Assembly: GCA_022539475.1 (NCBI GenBank)
Contig: VCMS01000035.1
Location: 274,436 to 338,435, forward strand
Direction: 5' to 3'
DNA: 64,000 nucleotides
Origin: Gracilaria domingensis
Taxonomy: Eukaryota; Rhodophyta; Florideophyceae; Gracilariales; Gracilariaceae
Below the pieces are notes generated by a model, which was not told the origin of the DNA, did not search any database, and saw nothing but the letters and a program-made list of their open reading frames with translations. This document shows, in pieces, positions 1 through 12,544 of this stretch. Position 1 is the stretch's first letter, and every line of letters begins with the position of its first letter. The position numbers and the translations under genes were made by a program.

Positions 1-32
1 AGTATGTCTCCTCACTTGTCCAAACGACATAA

Positions 33-1337
33 AACCACTCAAAGAACTTCATCACGCAAACGTGCTTCTCGCGTCCAAAGAACACGCCACTCCCAATCCT
101 TGAAAGTTTCGTTCAAAACCTTCAACATCAACAAAATCAAGCGACAAACGCTTCTCCTCCAGTACAAGAAAACAATCCCAGCCCCTCACATTCCGCTCCG
201 ATGACGCCAATTCAACTACCGCCAACGCCCCAAACACTAATTCTCGATCTTCTTCAGAACAACGTTTACTATGATCCTCACAAAGCAGTGCAATCGGACA
301 AGCCAATAGACATTGACTCTAAAGCTGCATTCTATTTATCGAAAGCCCCAGTAAGGCAGCCAAAGCTTTAAAACATCTCCTTCCTGCCCAGTGCAAAAGT
401 ATTTTCCAATGACCTTCCGCTCATCGCCCATTGGGTCAACAAGAAAACCTGATCCAGATACTCCGCAGCACTTCAAAACTTCACTCGCTCTGTATCGCCG
501 ACATCAAGGTATTCTTCAGCAATAGATCAGTGTATCGCGCAGTACATTACAAAGCGATTTATGGAGAACCCTAGGCCTGGATCAAAGCAAGAAATGACTA
601 TCTTGCTTTGCATGATATTGCTTATCTATCCGTCTCTAAAGCATGATCTCGATATGTCCAGAAAGTTCCTACAAGGATGGGGTCAAATCACGCCGGCAAA
701 ATCTGCACTTCCTCTCTGCAGTAAACTGGCCATGTCGTTTGCCTCGAACCTGCTCAACTGTTCAGCACTGAATCCGAAGGCAGCTGCGGTTCTTCTGCTG
801 GGTTATGCCGCCTATGTGAGAGCAAATGAAGCTCTTCACTTGAGCTGGGAGGACCTATCCTTTCCAGGTGATATAAGGATTTCCTCGTTTGGCGAAAGTG
901 CAGCAGGTGTCAACATAAGGGACGTAAGGACGTCCAAGAGAACCGGAAGGCTACAGTTTGCGCCAATTTATGACAGCCAGATCATATCATTTCTCAAGTT
1001 CTACCGATCGTCAAACCCAAACTCGAAAAGCTTCTCCCAAGGCATGTCTTATCCGTCTTACCTGAACAGCGTAAAGCGAGTGGCGGCCTCGTACAACATG
1101 TATAACGGCAAGTTTACGACGCACTCAGCTCGCATTGTCAAAGCTACCGATGATTACATCAACCAATTTTCCGTTCAGCAGATTGCTATAAACGGTCGTT
1201 GGCAATCACTTCACTCCTTACGCACATATGTAGAGAATGGACGATCATGGTTGCTGAATATCCGTCTCGCGAACGAGGATCAACGCAGCCTTCGCCAACA
1301 CGCGACAAAAATGGCTCAACTCATTCAAGGTCAATAG
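33..1337 (+). pseudogene. Tyrosine recombinase of a DIRS/Ngaro/Crypton-type element
   Basis: This frame encodes a site-specific tyrosine recombinase, the enzyme that integrates DIRS, Ngaro and Crypton elements instead of a DDE integrase. The catalytic landmarks appear in the right order: an arginine in AAYVRANEAL, the H-x-x-R box in THSARIVKATD, a tryptophan in INGRWQS and the tyrosine nucleophile in LRTYVENG. The clean 258-codon stretch starts at 561. The same frame reads back to 33 with coding-like residues, a Q/P-rich stretch and then an all-helical N-terminal domain, broken only by TAA at 369 and TGA at 450. The recombinase core itself keeps all its key residues. I cannot tell a YR retroelement from a Crypton on this ORF alone, because no reverse transcriptase lies beside it. 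Confidence 0.8.
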
Positions 1338-1610
1338 CTCGGAACACGGCGCATCGTATAGTTTACGCGTAACAGGTACATTCTTCAACGGTTATTCAAA
1401 CTCTTGTTTTCACCACTGCTGCTGCAGCAGTGTTGAAACGACAACCTGCCCTTGCTACAACGGCACCACTAGATCATTTCGCACGACTTCCTCTCCTCCT
1501 TTTTATGCCCTCGCTCTTTCTCCCTCATCACAGCCTCGTCTCAGCACCTTCCTTCCCGATCTAAAGAAGTTTCCTGCAACTCACAACATTCTCCACCAAC
1601 GACGGCAGCC

Positions 1611-3579
1611 ATGACGCCACCCAATGCCGCAGATCAAAGCGCTGCCGCTTCAGTCCCATCATTCCCAACATTTGGAAATCTCTGCTCAAAAGAGCCAATA
1701 TACTTTCTCTCATCGCTCTCAGCAGAGCAGCTCCAGGAAATAGCTCAGTCCGCTCCGCCACACTTGCGAATCGCATTCGGTCCCAATCCCGACAGGAACG
1801 CTGTCCTCGCCGAAATCTTTCGACTCCGCCAATCAGAATTTCAAACACAACCAGCGGCTCCGAACACTGCGCAGGATCTATCAGTTCTCATGTCCACGCC
1901 ACCAGCAACACTACGCTCAATGGCTCGCAATCAGCCAGAGAAACTGAAACAGCTCATGAGTTTCGCTCTCGTAGCTGATAGTTCTCCGTCACCCCGAGAA
2001 GTCCCAACCAGCGCAAAAGAGGCAGCTGCAATTGCAACCGAATGGCAATTCGATTATTTCCGCAACTTCAATGCCAATAATGCAGCCCCGGGCGACCCGT
2101 AAGCCCCTTCCAGCACACCTAGAAACAATCTCGCCGGACTACTTGTTCAGCCCACACATGATACACCACCGCCGGGGGACTCCGACTCGAGCTCTGAAGA
2201 CGATGAAAGTCCAAGTCACCCAAGGAAGAAGCAGAAACACACTCTTCAGCCAACAAATTTTACAATAGGTCTGCTCTGGGCAGAGGGGCAGACCTTAAAC
2301 TTCTATCCGGGAAAGAGCACCGTCTCTGCAAGCCTCATGGTAGAGAGCCTCATGAGACCAGCAATTCTGAATCGCCTCACAGCCGGAGGCACCGATATCC
2401 CCATGTGTCTCATGCAGGGCTTCAAGCATGGGAGGCGCCCACTGTCTGGCCAGCTGCAGGCGGCGGAAATAGAGGCAATAACAATGAGAAGAATGATTCA
2501 TTTGGAGCGTCTGACTCACGACTCTCCACGCGAGGCCCTTTCCCAGCGCCCATCCCTGGAAGTTGTGCTGCGCCGCCTATTCGCAATTCTCTTCGTGGAA
2601 GAGTCCGTCGCAAAAGGAGAATTCCCAGATCGCAAATCTGCTTGGAACGCAGTGATTCACATCATGGAGACTGCTCCCAACGGTACTGTTATGTCACAGC
2701 ATTTGGAAGAAACCCTGACACGAAGCCTATCTCTTCAGAAGAGAAGACTGGCTGCCCTGAAGCTTCTCCGCGACTCCAACCGAACGACCACCCAGCATCG
2801 ACCGACACGAACGGACTCAAGAGCGAACGAACAATACCGTCGTGGGCGGGACCGTCCAAACAACCCACGAAACTAGAGACGGAACATTCCAGCTTGCGCA
2901 ACAGTTCTCTATTTCCAATACCTTCCTTTACATCTCCCAATCCTTTTGCTCAGCACGCTAACCTCATAATGGCTTCCCTCTCCAACTTCTTTCATGGCCC
3001 TTTGGAGCCTCCATTTCCCCAGCCCACAACCAGAAGCCAGCGTGCTGTTTGGCTATCAATACTAGAGCCAACGCTTGAATCAAAGCCACAAATCCCACTT
3101 CTTTTCTCACCCCCAACATCACTGTGTCAGCCATTTGAAATCTCAAACGCAGACACGGTTCGCAGCATTCATCGCCATTTCAAGAATCCAATCACAGCTT
3201 TCGGAAGAGAAGTATTTACTCCAATCCGTGCTGACAGGCTCGCCCTACCACTTTCACGCCAACCTCCTGAATCTTATCTTGCCAATGAATGGATATCGAG
3301 ATTACCGCAATTCACCCGTGTGCGTTTCAGTGATGGTGGCGACGGAACCTTTCATAGCGCACTGCTGGACCAACTCCCTGGCTCTTGTCCAAATCAACGC
3401 CCTGAACACTACCGCATCGCTCCCCAAAAACGCACGCCAACCAAGCGCAGTACCTCCGACTGTTAGAGCGTGCAGATGACTCTGGCATGCTCCACTGGTT
3501 TCTAGTCGAAAGGGAGGACCCGAAATACACGCAACTGGTCAACGAAATTGAGCTGTTACTCTTTGCGGTATCCAAATAG
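1611..3579 (+). pseudogene. Unidentified Gag-like ORF, broken
   Basis: I do not recognise this protein. Frame 0 runs from ATG 1611 to 2876 with one in-frame TAA at 2100-2102. The same frame resumes directly with an acidic serine-rich stretch (SDSSSEDDE) followed by a basic patch (RKKQKH). The reading then passes to frame 2 (about 2860-3190), frame 0 (about 3150-3430) and frame 1, which ends at TAG 3577, so at least three indels have accumulated. The content is mostly helical and rich in Q, S and P, with no zinc knuckle or enzyme motif. Its position 270 bp after the recombinase and on the same strand suggests a Gag or accessory protein of a YR element, but this is inference. Confidence 0.45.
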
Positions 3580-4938
3580 AAAGATGAAGACCGCTTAATT
3601 TCCTGCCCTCGAGTCTAGAACGACCTTTTCCCGGACCCCCCTACACTTCCCTTCCTGATCCAAGTCTCTTCAGCTCTATAATGCACGCCACCCCTCACCA
3701 ACCTATCTCGGCTTTCTTCTTTGATGTCTATAACATGTTTCACAACGTCGTGTTGCTCACATGGCTTTCGCTCCTCTTCCCCTGGAAAGCAGTTCCCCTC
3801 TTCTCTCTTCCACCTCACCTCGCAGAAAAAGTATCCAAGCGGCTCAAAATCGACATCACCGGATATATAACATAACATAACTCTCCGGCCGTGTCAAGCA
3901 TCCATACCAATGGGTAGCAAATAGAACGTTTACACTGTCACACTTTCGGAGCCAAGCTCATAAGTGAAACATTCCATACTCCCAGTGCGCAATGTCACCT
4001 AGCCAAATATTGCCGAAAATGGGCCGTGAATGTGCCGATAAACGGCTTTAATTTCGTGCCCGAAAAAAGGACAAAATGTGTTCATAAAATAGTCGATATT
4101 ATGCCGCTTAGCGTAGGACGAAATAGTGCCAACTAGAGCAGGGCAAGGTTGGTACGGTATATGGTCGAAAGCAGTGCAGTCTTGGGTGAACGAAAGATAT
4201 TCATAAGCTGACGCCTTATGTACGGACACTGATCTGAATTTATCGTTAACATATTCGTATTTGGTACAAACCCATAGCTAAAGCTGCATACAAACTAGTC
4301 TGGTACAGCTCCAATTATAGCTCAAATGTAAACAAAAATGCCCATAAGGAGCCGTCGTGGCTTGAAGACAGCTCTAAATGTAGACCGGCTTTGAGCACAA
4401 CTCGCTCGTATATGGAACCACTGTGGATCGCTGACAGGGCAAGTTTGGCATTCAATCGTCCCATATGTCACAGATATTCTGCTCTGAATAGGAGTGATGA
4501 TGGTCAAAGCGACCACTCTGGCCACCAAGAGGACCATAAACCCCATTTACAAGCAACACTTGGCACAATGTGAGGAATAACTGAAACAGTCAACTGAGAA
4601 CATAGGTATCTTAGTGATGACACCCGTGGCCATCAATGGCTACCACAACCTCATGTGTCGATCACAGTCATGAAAAGATCTGAACCTGCGGTGAACTACT
4701 GCGTCGCATAGAGCAAGAAACAAAGACAGAAAATGAAAAGAGCAAGAAGAATAGAAGGGACAGGAACCCAAGTCATAAACACTGACGGTGTAGAACGGAA
4801 ACATTCACAGTCTAGTGCACGGAAATGCCAAGTCAAATGGTTAGAGAAAACGTTTCCATGCGCAGGGGCTGCAGGGAGTGCAAAGCAACTAGCAATACAT
4901 ACCTTAGGGAGATTGAGGGTCCACTTCCAAATGATATT
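3580..4938. other. No recognisable gene
   Basis: Short ORFs occur on both strands, but none shows a sustained coding pattern, a motif or similarity to other parts of the window. Confidence 0.6.
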
Positions 4939-5061
4939 CAACGTTACGTGAGTACTGCGGCACGAAAACAAATGACACTCAAGGTTGCGTGAGTACTGCG
5001 GCACGATACCATATGATAGTCAAGGTTGCGTGAGTACTACGGCACGATACCACATTAATGG
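4939..5061. repeat. 41-bp tandem repeat, three copies
   Basis: Three consecutive 41-bp units start at 4939, 4980 and 5021. Each carries the core CGTGAGTACTGCGGCACGA with a few substitutions. The array ends where the minus-strand ORF at 5055 terminates. Confidence 0.85.
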
Positions 5062-6629
5062 TTTGTGTAACGCGGGGCGCGGAAACCAGAGCGGTTGTTC
5101 TTCGCATGCTTCACATTCTTCACCTTCGGAACTTGACGGCGAGCACTCTTGCCGGTGGAGCGGGATTTGCCAACCATTCTACGTTTGTTGGGCGGCTGAC
5201 TGTAGTGAGATGAGCTGCTCTGCTCCGATTGTTCTGTCTCATCGTACATGTCGAAATCATCCTCTCCCGCACGTTGACGTTCGGCACGGCAGCGGGCATG
5301 TCTAGCGACTTTCTTCCCGTTCTTCTTGCCCTTCCTAGATGCCTTGTGTTCTTCTTGCCCTTCCTAGATGCTTTGTGTTGAAAGGCTTTGAAAATGTACC
5401 CGTCATCACCACTTTCATCCTCAATCTCATCGCCATCATCGCCCTCATTCCCATGAACGGAGCACCTGTGGTTGTTGGGCATACGACATCCTCTTCTGTT
5501 CTCTATCTCATGCGAGTCATCATCACCCTCTTCACCATCAACCCCTTCGTCTTCATGAACGAGGTACTTTCGCTTGTTAGACACGTGATAGTCTCTCCTA
5601 TTTCCCGCACTCTTGGCGTTATCTCTCTCATGCAAGTCATCATCCTCCATGTAGACGCTACTTCTTTCGACAACGTCATCATGACAGCGATTAGATGCAG
5701 AAGAACCATGATCATTGCCGCCTGCAGATACTTCTGCCTGAGACCTTTGCAACAGGAACCATGTTCCTCTGGTCAGATGGGGCATGGGCGCTTTCACCAC
5801 CAGGTGAAACAACATCGACATTCTCCGCATTGCACAAAGACTCGCGTTCGGCACCCCCATTGTCGTGATTGAAATTGTGCGAAGCGGAGTTTGGATCACG
5901 AGTAGCACCGTCTGCTCCACCTCCGACCACACTCCCGTTGGTTCCCTCACCACGAACTTCATTCTTCTTTTTCGCAACCTTCTTAGAAGCCTCCACTTTC
6001 GCCTTGCGATCTCTCTGAATGGCCTCTTTGATGAACTCCGTGACTATCCAATAGTTCTGAGCTGCAGCAAGAATAGGGAAGGTTTCCACCACTTTCTTCT
6101 TGAGCTGCGATAGTTGCGAAGCGTACTCAATCTTTATCGACATGAAGGTTCGCTCTCCCCGCTTGAGCTTCATCTTCTGGCACATGAACTGCCTGATAAG
6201 ATCCTTCGCAGCTTTTGCCATCTCCGGATACACAGGATAGTCCTCGCAAGACGGGGCCCCAGAGCCCATCTCTCTGCGATACAAACGGTTGAACACTAAA
6301 CGTGAAGAAATAGCCGCTCCGGTTGGCACTCCTGGACGATCTGAATCCTTCATTTTTCGCTTCTCGGAAGCTGATGGGACACCAATAGTACCCGGGGCTA
6401 GAATAGAGGATTGTTCTCCAGAGTTTCCGGTTACTTCCTGCGCTAATGAGCGCTGACTATCGACAGTTACTCCTTGCAGAACACGATGAGCTGGTGAGAT
6501 GGATGACACATATATATGACAGGAAACACTCACGGTCAGTTGTGTGAAGACATACGTCGCAGGAAACGAGAAGAGCTTTGAAATGCTTACTTCGCAACTA
6601 TATGCAAGTGGCAGAACGTCGGTGCTCAA
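5055..6629 (-). pseudogene. Basic/acidic nuclear-type protein, frameshifted
   Basis: The function is unknown. From 6629 the frame gives a helical region with many charged residues (about residues 130-230, including AKKKNEV), then glycine- and serine-rich sequence. After a frameshift near 5725-5745 comes a long acidic stretch (GEEGDDD, GDEIEDESGDDG) followed by lysine/arginine clusters typical of nuclear localisation signals. A perfect tandem duplication of 29 bp at 5321-5378 moves the frame again. Reading past one copy restores a coherent basic tail that ends at the stop at 5055. The gene points away from the transposase at 7303 and could be its accessory protein. The first ~60 residues look non-coding and may include intron sequence, so the true start is uncertain. 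Confidence 0.5.
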
Positions 6630-7097
6630 GGATGCAAACGTAGTGAACGACTATGCACAGAGGCTGAGGAAGATTTCACAGACTACGAGAAGCCGCGGTG
6701 GCAAGGTGTCAGAAAAGGAGGGAGCCCATACAAAGTGGGAAGAGATAGAATCTCCGCGCAAAAGATGTCGAAGGAGAAAAGCTTGATCGCGGCAGATATG
6801 CAAAAGGAAGAACACTTACTCGGGATATGGTGAGACTAGAAGCGTTTCGAAGGCCTGAAAACTGCAGAGACACGTTCCGTATGCACGTCCTGGAAGAAGC
6901 AACGTAGAAGAGCAGTCCCAGAGTTTCCGGTAGACGCTGAGTGCGAAGATGGGGTGGAGGAGTACAAGTCCATCGCGTCGGTCAAGTACCATGTGTGGCA
7001 AAGGCGCGCGTTCCAGTTCAACCGAAAGTGGATCGAAGAGAAACATGGATATGCGGCGCACGGAGCGGTGCACTTCGGGATAGTAGGTTCTCAATGA
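6544..7097 (+). CDS. Uncertain coding segments upstream of transposase
   Basis: Two stretches look coding but lie in different frames. One runs from 6544 to 6786 and ends in a strongly basic tail (RKRCRRRKA). The other is open from 6840 to the TGA at 7095 and contains a convincing run with motifs VEEYKSIASVKYHVW and FNRKWIEEKHGY. A short intron or a frameshift could join them; a GTGAG sits near 6830 and a TAG immediately precedes the second segment. The basic tail recalls the KRRxRWE motifs in the following transposase ORF. I do not recognise the protein. Confidence 0.35.
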
Positions 7098-7302
7098 AGA
7101 GTACAAAGTTTGAAAATCCTGCCTGAGAAAGTTTTTGGGAATTATTTGATGTGATTAAGAAAAATGTAGCCGTATATCCCAGTAAAGTGTACCTCCCTGA
7201 ATTGTAAAACGCTATGCCATGAACCTCAGCAGTTGTTGTATCTCTCGTTGCAATTTTCTGAGAGCATCATCTGCGTGAGAGAGCTACCTCTTATCGCATC
7301 CT

Positions 7303-9781
7303 TTGAGTTATGAAGCAATGAGTGACAAAGTGCTTCCTCACACCAAAAAGAGAAGAAAGCGATGGGAACTGACGACTACAGCGCCCTCGAAGATGTTTCA
7401 ATCTCACTCAGACAGCTCTGATAACGAAGATGAATTGGAACATCACCAATCTCCGCGTCAGAAGAGAAGATGCAGATGGGAGATAGGAGGTACTCAAGTT
7501 GAGATGCAAGCCAATATCAATGAAGATTTTGTGGAAGAAACAACATCTGACGTGATGGACGACCAGGTAGGCGGTGAAAAAACCTTCTGAAACGGATGAA
7601 AGCGCCGTTTTACCGGATGACCACGTCATAAATCAGTTCGAAGATAATGGCATTTTGTTGGAAGACGAAGAACAGCCGCTCAATTCAGTTCAAAATCCCA
7701 GTTCTTTACCTTGTGTCGAGAAAGAAGAAGGCAATATCTCATTGACACTGGCTCAACCCGACAGTTTCATGTACTGCAACACGCGTTATAGCAGTCAATT
7801 TGGATTTCAGGAGTCTCTGATCTGTTCAACTGGTTCTGGGGGTTCTCCATATCGAGATAGACATTCGGAAGTGAGCCCGAATGCTCTCGAGTTTCGCAGA
7901 CTTAGCGCTTTCTTGTACACCGCAGAACTGTTAAACATATCAGAAAGAACAATTGAAAGGCTTCTCGTAGTTGAGCCTGTCAAATCGAAGCTATCATACA
8001 GAACTCTGGCGTCATATGCAGCACGCCAATCATGAGCCGCAAAATATTACTTGAACATGTGTCCTGTCGGTCATGCAGTATCAGCTGGCAAACTCGGAAA
8101 CGCAGCAGAATGTCCGCTGTGTTCCAATCCTCTCAAAGGACCCGGAAGCGCACGATTTTGGTACATGCCTCCCTCCGTTGCCCTTAAATCTCTCTGCAGT
8201 GCTAGGTCTTCCTTCCAAGAAATAGTACAGGGGTGCTGTCGTGCCAAGAAAGCATGCTTAGGGCACTGGGATGACGAAGAGAAGCATGATTTTTTTCACG
8301 GAGAGATGTTCAGACGATTGTTCAAGGAGAAAATGACAGCCTGGTCCGAAGAATCCGGAGAGATATTCGCCTTTCTCACGATTTCCACGGACGGGCTTGA
8401 ATGTGCGAAGACTCGAAAGGGAGAACCTATTTCCACATGGCCGTTTGTGTGCACTATTCTAAACCTTAGTGCCAAGGAAAGATCGCGGGCGAATAACTGC
8501 ATCATACTTGCCGTTGTACCCGGTTCACATTCGTCGGAATACTTCGATACACTCATGCACATGATTGTGCGGGATCTTAGAGATCTGGAACGAGGAATAC
8601 CAGTAGTGTGTTCTGACAGAAAGACGCGTGTTCTGAAGGCATTTGTCGTCGTCTTTACCGCTGATTGGCCTGCTGCCTCGAAAGTGCTAGGATATGTCGG
8701 CCATACCGGGAACCGTTTCTATACGTTCTGTCTGAAAGTCAAAGAACGTGTGAAAGAAATTAAGTATTCATGCTCCACTCCAAACACTCCAACGAACATT
8801 TGGAACAGTATTATAAAAGGGGGTTCTTCATACAAGGTCGGAGATGCGATCAACATGGAATGCGGTGAGAGTCGTTCACGAACGGAAATCGTCGAGACGT
8901 GGAAGAACTTATCACATCGCGGAAAAACCGATACAAACCAGAAAAAGTTAGTAAAGAAAACAGGGATCAAGTCTGATTGTTGCCTGCGAAAACTTTCCAT
9001 GGACGTGATATACTCTTTTCCGTACGATATGATGCATCTGGTGCTACTTGGGTGGACAAAGCACATTATAAAGTTGATTTTCGCCGTTCATCCCCATCAT
9101 GAGAAACTATCCATGTTACCTTCGTATTGCATTCCGGCAAATATCGTGCAGAGAATTGAGAAATTCATGGAAATCTCTTCAGGTGGAATACCAGTTTCGT
9201 GGGCTCGGCCACCTCTTAGTGTTGGTGAACTTAGCAAGTACAAAGCAGAAGACTTTAAAAGAGCGGCGTAGGTCTATCTACTACCATTCATGCACAGGTA
9301 TAAAGTTGATCGTGAGATAGTTGTAATATGGAGACTCACTTCGAAAATGGAGAAATTGTGCTTCGGGTACAACTGTGGGGCGAAAGCCGAAGGGGGGTTG
9401 AAAACCGTTGTAGAGGAACTGTATATCCGATTCGTGAAGAAGTTCTGGCAATCTCAGCGTCACGGATATTGTTTAACACCCTCTACTCACGCAATTCTAC
9501 ATCTTCCAGAACTTTTGAGAGAGTGTGGACCTCTCCCAGTAACTTCGCAATTCCTGGTAAAGAGGCTCCTTGGGTAGATGGAGAGGCGGATGCATGCCAA
9601 GAGAAATGTGCACTCAAGTCTTTTCCAGAGGAACCACAAGCTGTTCTGCCTTCGCATGATGAACGACGGTATTGCACCCAGAACTACGTATGACACTAGT
9701 ATGATACTGAGCTCATCATTTGAACAAAATAGCTTCACCGATACTTGCTTCGAACTAGATACCCCCCTACAACAGAAATGA
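7303..9781 (+). pseudogene. CMC (CACTA/Transposase_21-like) DDE transposase, decayed
   Basis: A large DNA transposase. The N-terminus is basic and acidic (KKRRKRWE, KRRCRWE, SSDNEDE). A Cys/His cluster (CPVGH...CPLC) follows at 8057-8130, then the RNase H-like core: DGLECAK holds the probable first aspartate, WPFVCTILNLSAKER and VVPGSHS follow, then FTADWPAASKVLGY and a Cys-rich loop. The block FPYDMMHLVLLGWTKHIIKL corresponds to the D-x-M-H...G...H region of this superfamily. The tail ILHLPELLRECGPL resembles the DUF4218 region of Tnp2-type enzymes. The frame is constant from 7574 to 9781 apart from in-frame TGA 8033, TAG 9269 and TAG 9575. A one-base shift at an A-run (7577-7582) separates the N-terminal ORF. 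The copy is dead. Confidence 0.75.
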
Positions 9782-9799
9782 AACGAGAAATTCAGGTGC

Positions 9800-10339
9800 T
9801 GTCTGTTCTTTCTTTTTTGGATTTCAATGATGTCACGGTCCCAATTGCTTCCTTCGTCTTCACATTTGATGCATCTAAAACGGCTGGAGCCACACTGCTG
9901 TCCCAATCTGACCCACTGGCCTCTAAAAAAACTTTGGGCGCTTTCGCATCGGCTACGTTTTGTTGTGTTTCAATCGAAAGAGTGGAACGAACTTTGCGAA
10001 CAAGTGTACAAGGTTTACAAAAGTTTAAAATGGAGAACATTATTCGTTCATCGATGGAGAAAGAACGATCATGTTAACTGTCTGGAATCTACGTGGGCAG
10101 TTTTAACGATGACATGGCTGGCAAGAAAGCGAACAATGACCTGCAGAATAGTACTGTGCACCGACTCCCTGGTCTCGTTAGGCATGTTTGCCAAAGAACG
10201 ATCATCTTCTACTCCTCTTCTGCTAAGTTGCAAGCGCCTGGCTGCACTCTGCATGGGACCGAATGTTTATTTGTCTTTCGTGTACATTTCATCGCTGCGC
10301 AATGAAGCTGATAAGCCTTCTAGACCGCAGCTAGTGTAA
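9800..10339 (+). pseudogene. RNase H domain of DIRS/Ngaro-like retroelement, fragment
   Basis: Two overlapping frames together spell a retroelement RNase H of the DIRS/Ngaro type. The first (about 9800-10020) contains FTFDASKTAG with the leading aspartate. After a frameshift near 10020 the second gives FVHRWRKNDHVNCLEST with the glutamate, VLCTDSLVSLGMFAKERSSS with the next aspartate, and it ends in YISSLRNEADKPSRPQ. The combination TDS...KxRSSS...AD-PSR is characteristic of RNase H in YR retrotransposons. No reverse transcriptase precedes it: the fragment abuts the CMC transposase, so it is either a truncated insertion or the result of a deletion. Confidence 0.7.
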
Positions 10340-10405
10340 GGAATTCTCGCTGCCGCAGAACTTGATGCGTTTACGAGCATCTCCACGCATCGAACCGAAT
10401 GGAAA

Positions 10406-10503
10406 ATTCTGAGGCTGTTTAGCACATACAGCGTGTCTTGGCCTGTGATATTTACCATAGTGCCAAAGCGAATGTGCGCTATTGCCGACATCCGAGTTCG
10501 CTA
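10406..10503. repeat. Direct repeat, copy 1 of about 98 bp
   Basis: The block beginning ATTCTGAGGCTGTTTAGCAC recurs at 10737-10835 with about 85-90% identity by eye. Both copies follow the RNase H remnant and may be terminal or subterminal repeats of that element. The spacing between copies is 331 bp. Confidence 0.8.
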
Positions 10504-10736
10504 ATTGTGTTTCGAGGCACGAGAAGAGGTTTTATTGCGAAGGGAGGTGCTGCGTTTGACACGTATGCCGGTGACAATGGCGCCTGGTGTTATTACGGCA
10601 AGCTCCTGGTTAACGTCAGACTGCGAGGTTAAAGTAATCACGAACCTCCGCAGCACAACCTCTCGAGCGCTTGCAACCTGCTACGGACTCCTTTGTTTTT
10701 ACCCTCCCTTTGAGCCCATTCCTATTATAGTCTTCT

Positions 10737-10835
10737 ATTCTGAGGCGGTTTAGCACATACAGCGTATCTTGCCCTGTGATTTTTATCATAGTGCCAAAGC
10801 GAATGTCCGCTGTTGCCGACATTCGATTTCTCCAA
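10737..10835. repeat. Direct repeat, copy 2 of about 98 bp
   Basis: This is the second copy of the block at 10406-10503, in the same orientation, sharing CAAAGCGAATGT and GTTTAGCACATACAGCGT. No third copy was seen in the window. Confidence 0.8.
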
Positions 10836-10966
10836 TAAAGAAGATCGCTCAAGGAGCAAACCGAAGGACCCGCGATAAAAAGCTTTTGTCCTCGCAATGT
10901 GACAATGTGACATCACGAGTATTATCACGCACTGCTGGCCACGTAGGGCTTAAGCCGCCGACGGTC

Positions 10967-11062
10967 CGTCGGCGACGCGGCCATCGATCTTGTCCTGTCC
11001 CAGGTAATGTAGGAGGATTATCCCCGTTACACCTGCATGACGATTTTGACGCATGCATTGCG
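10967..11062. repeat. Dispersed repeat fragment with partners at 29.1 and 48.6 kb
   Basis: The block ATCCCCGTTACACCTGCATGA (11019-11040) recurs in inverted orientation at about 29121-29160. The block GGCGACGCGGCCATCGATCTTGT (from 10981 back) recurs in direct orientation at 48557-48590 with a few mismatches. Together they indicate an unidentified dispersed repeat family. An 8-bp-arm hairpin (GCCGACGG/CCGTCGGC) lies at 10967-10983. Confidence 0.6.
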
Positions 11063-12544
11063 TTCGCTTAAAATGCTGCATTTTGGCTCATGCACCTTAC
11101 CTAGCATGAAGTGCATACATCATCAGCACAATACTGCCTAGGAAATGCCTTTTGGCACCGCGGAGACCAGCTACGAACCGGGTCCCCATTGCACTACAGC
11201 CGGAATCGCAGCACCGAAATCAACTGAACATTATGGCATATTTCAAGACTTTTTCGGAACTTTTCAGAACTGGAAAAGCTCTGGAGTGTTTCCCTTTCAA
11301 ATTGCAAGCAGATTGTTTACCCTCCGCTCGGACGCCACTCAAAAACACCACATACTGCACAGCACTACGTACAAACTACAACAAACAAAAGATCGTCAAA
11401 ACCTTCCGTCTCCATTGCATTTTAGAGTTCATGGACTGCTTTACACAGTTTTGTTACGCCGATTACGCTTCTACGATTCCTAGGCGCGCATATTCTCGCA
11501 ACTACCTCCGAAAGCGCACCGGCCGTGTTTGTTCTTTTAATGTGAGTTGCAAGACTCATTTTGCGCTAAACAAAAACAGGCACCAACAAACCACCTTAGT
11601 GTAATCATTGTCGGACATTTTCAAGGTTTATGTTAGACGGCCCAGCGAATGATCCGAACCCATCTTTATAAGCTTTTTATGCGACTGGAAGGAGAAACAC
11701 TAGCTATTTTGACTTTTGTGTTGTACGCATTGAAAGCACACCAATCCCTGTCGCCTAGAAAATGCGGGTTTATAGTTGCAGGTAGTACTGTGTAAGGACT
11801 TGATTTGTTCTGGCCATGGGCTTGGATACTCGTCTGTAGAGAATGAATCCAAAAGCACGTGACCATTAAGAAATACTGTTTTGAATTTCAACCAGATGTC
11901 ATGAAAGAATAAAACTACCCGTGGTAGACGATTAATATACTCGTGGCGTTGTTTAATCATTCAGGGTGTCAGCAAGTGGATTCGAGAATAGAATGGTTTC
12001 CACACGGAGGTATTTCAACGAAGTACATTCGTTTGCGCTCGTCTGGAGTATCAGGGGTAGACTTGAGGCTAGAGCACGGTCCAAATCGAACGAATAGTTT
12101 GTAGGTGTCTTGAAGAAGCATAAACGGTCTTGTGATATTATACAGTGATATGACATCAATGAGAACGTCGCCAGAATCAGATGGTGTCTATTGGTAACGT
12201 TCGTGACCATATTCTTTGCATATCTTTTCGTTTCTTCTCCCCGGATCTGTTTTGTGAAGTCTCCGAATAAGACATATGCGAACCTTCGCATTTTCTCAGA
12301 GCCCAAAAAATGCTTGAACGACCGTTTTTCATTGTCTACCATTGTGAAGGCCCTCGACAGCATCTCGACGTGCACGCCCTCTTACATTGCACTGGGAGGC
12401 AACAATCATTCTGTCGCATATTTTTCTCCCATTCCAATCACGCTGCATCTGTATTGGATGTTCTACTCTCTTAACCATACCATCAAAGTTCTACTCTGAG
12501 AAGGACATTTCCAACGCTCTTATTTCGTCAGCCTCCTAGGAAGG
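11063..12544. other. No recognisable gene
   Basis: There are open frames of 150 codons (plus, 11152-11604) and 140 codons (minus, 12375-11953). Neither has recognisable motifs, and I do not call them as genes. The minus one has a plausible helical composition and is the better candidate if either is real. Confidence 0.5.

Noticed and set aside
7574-7590. A AAA AAC slippery heptamer between the two transposase ORFs as a programmed -1 frameshift site
   Set aside because: The phase is wrong: the downstream ORF is in the +1 frame, and the heptamer is not in the X-XXY-YYZ register of the upstream frame. An indel in the A-run explains it.
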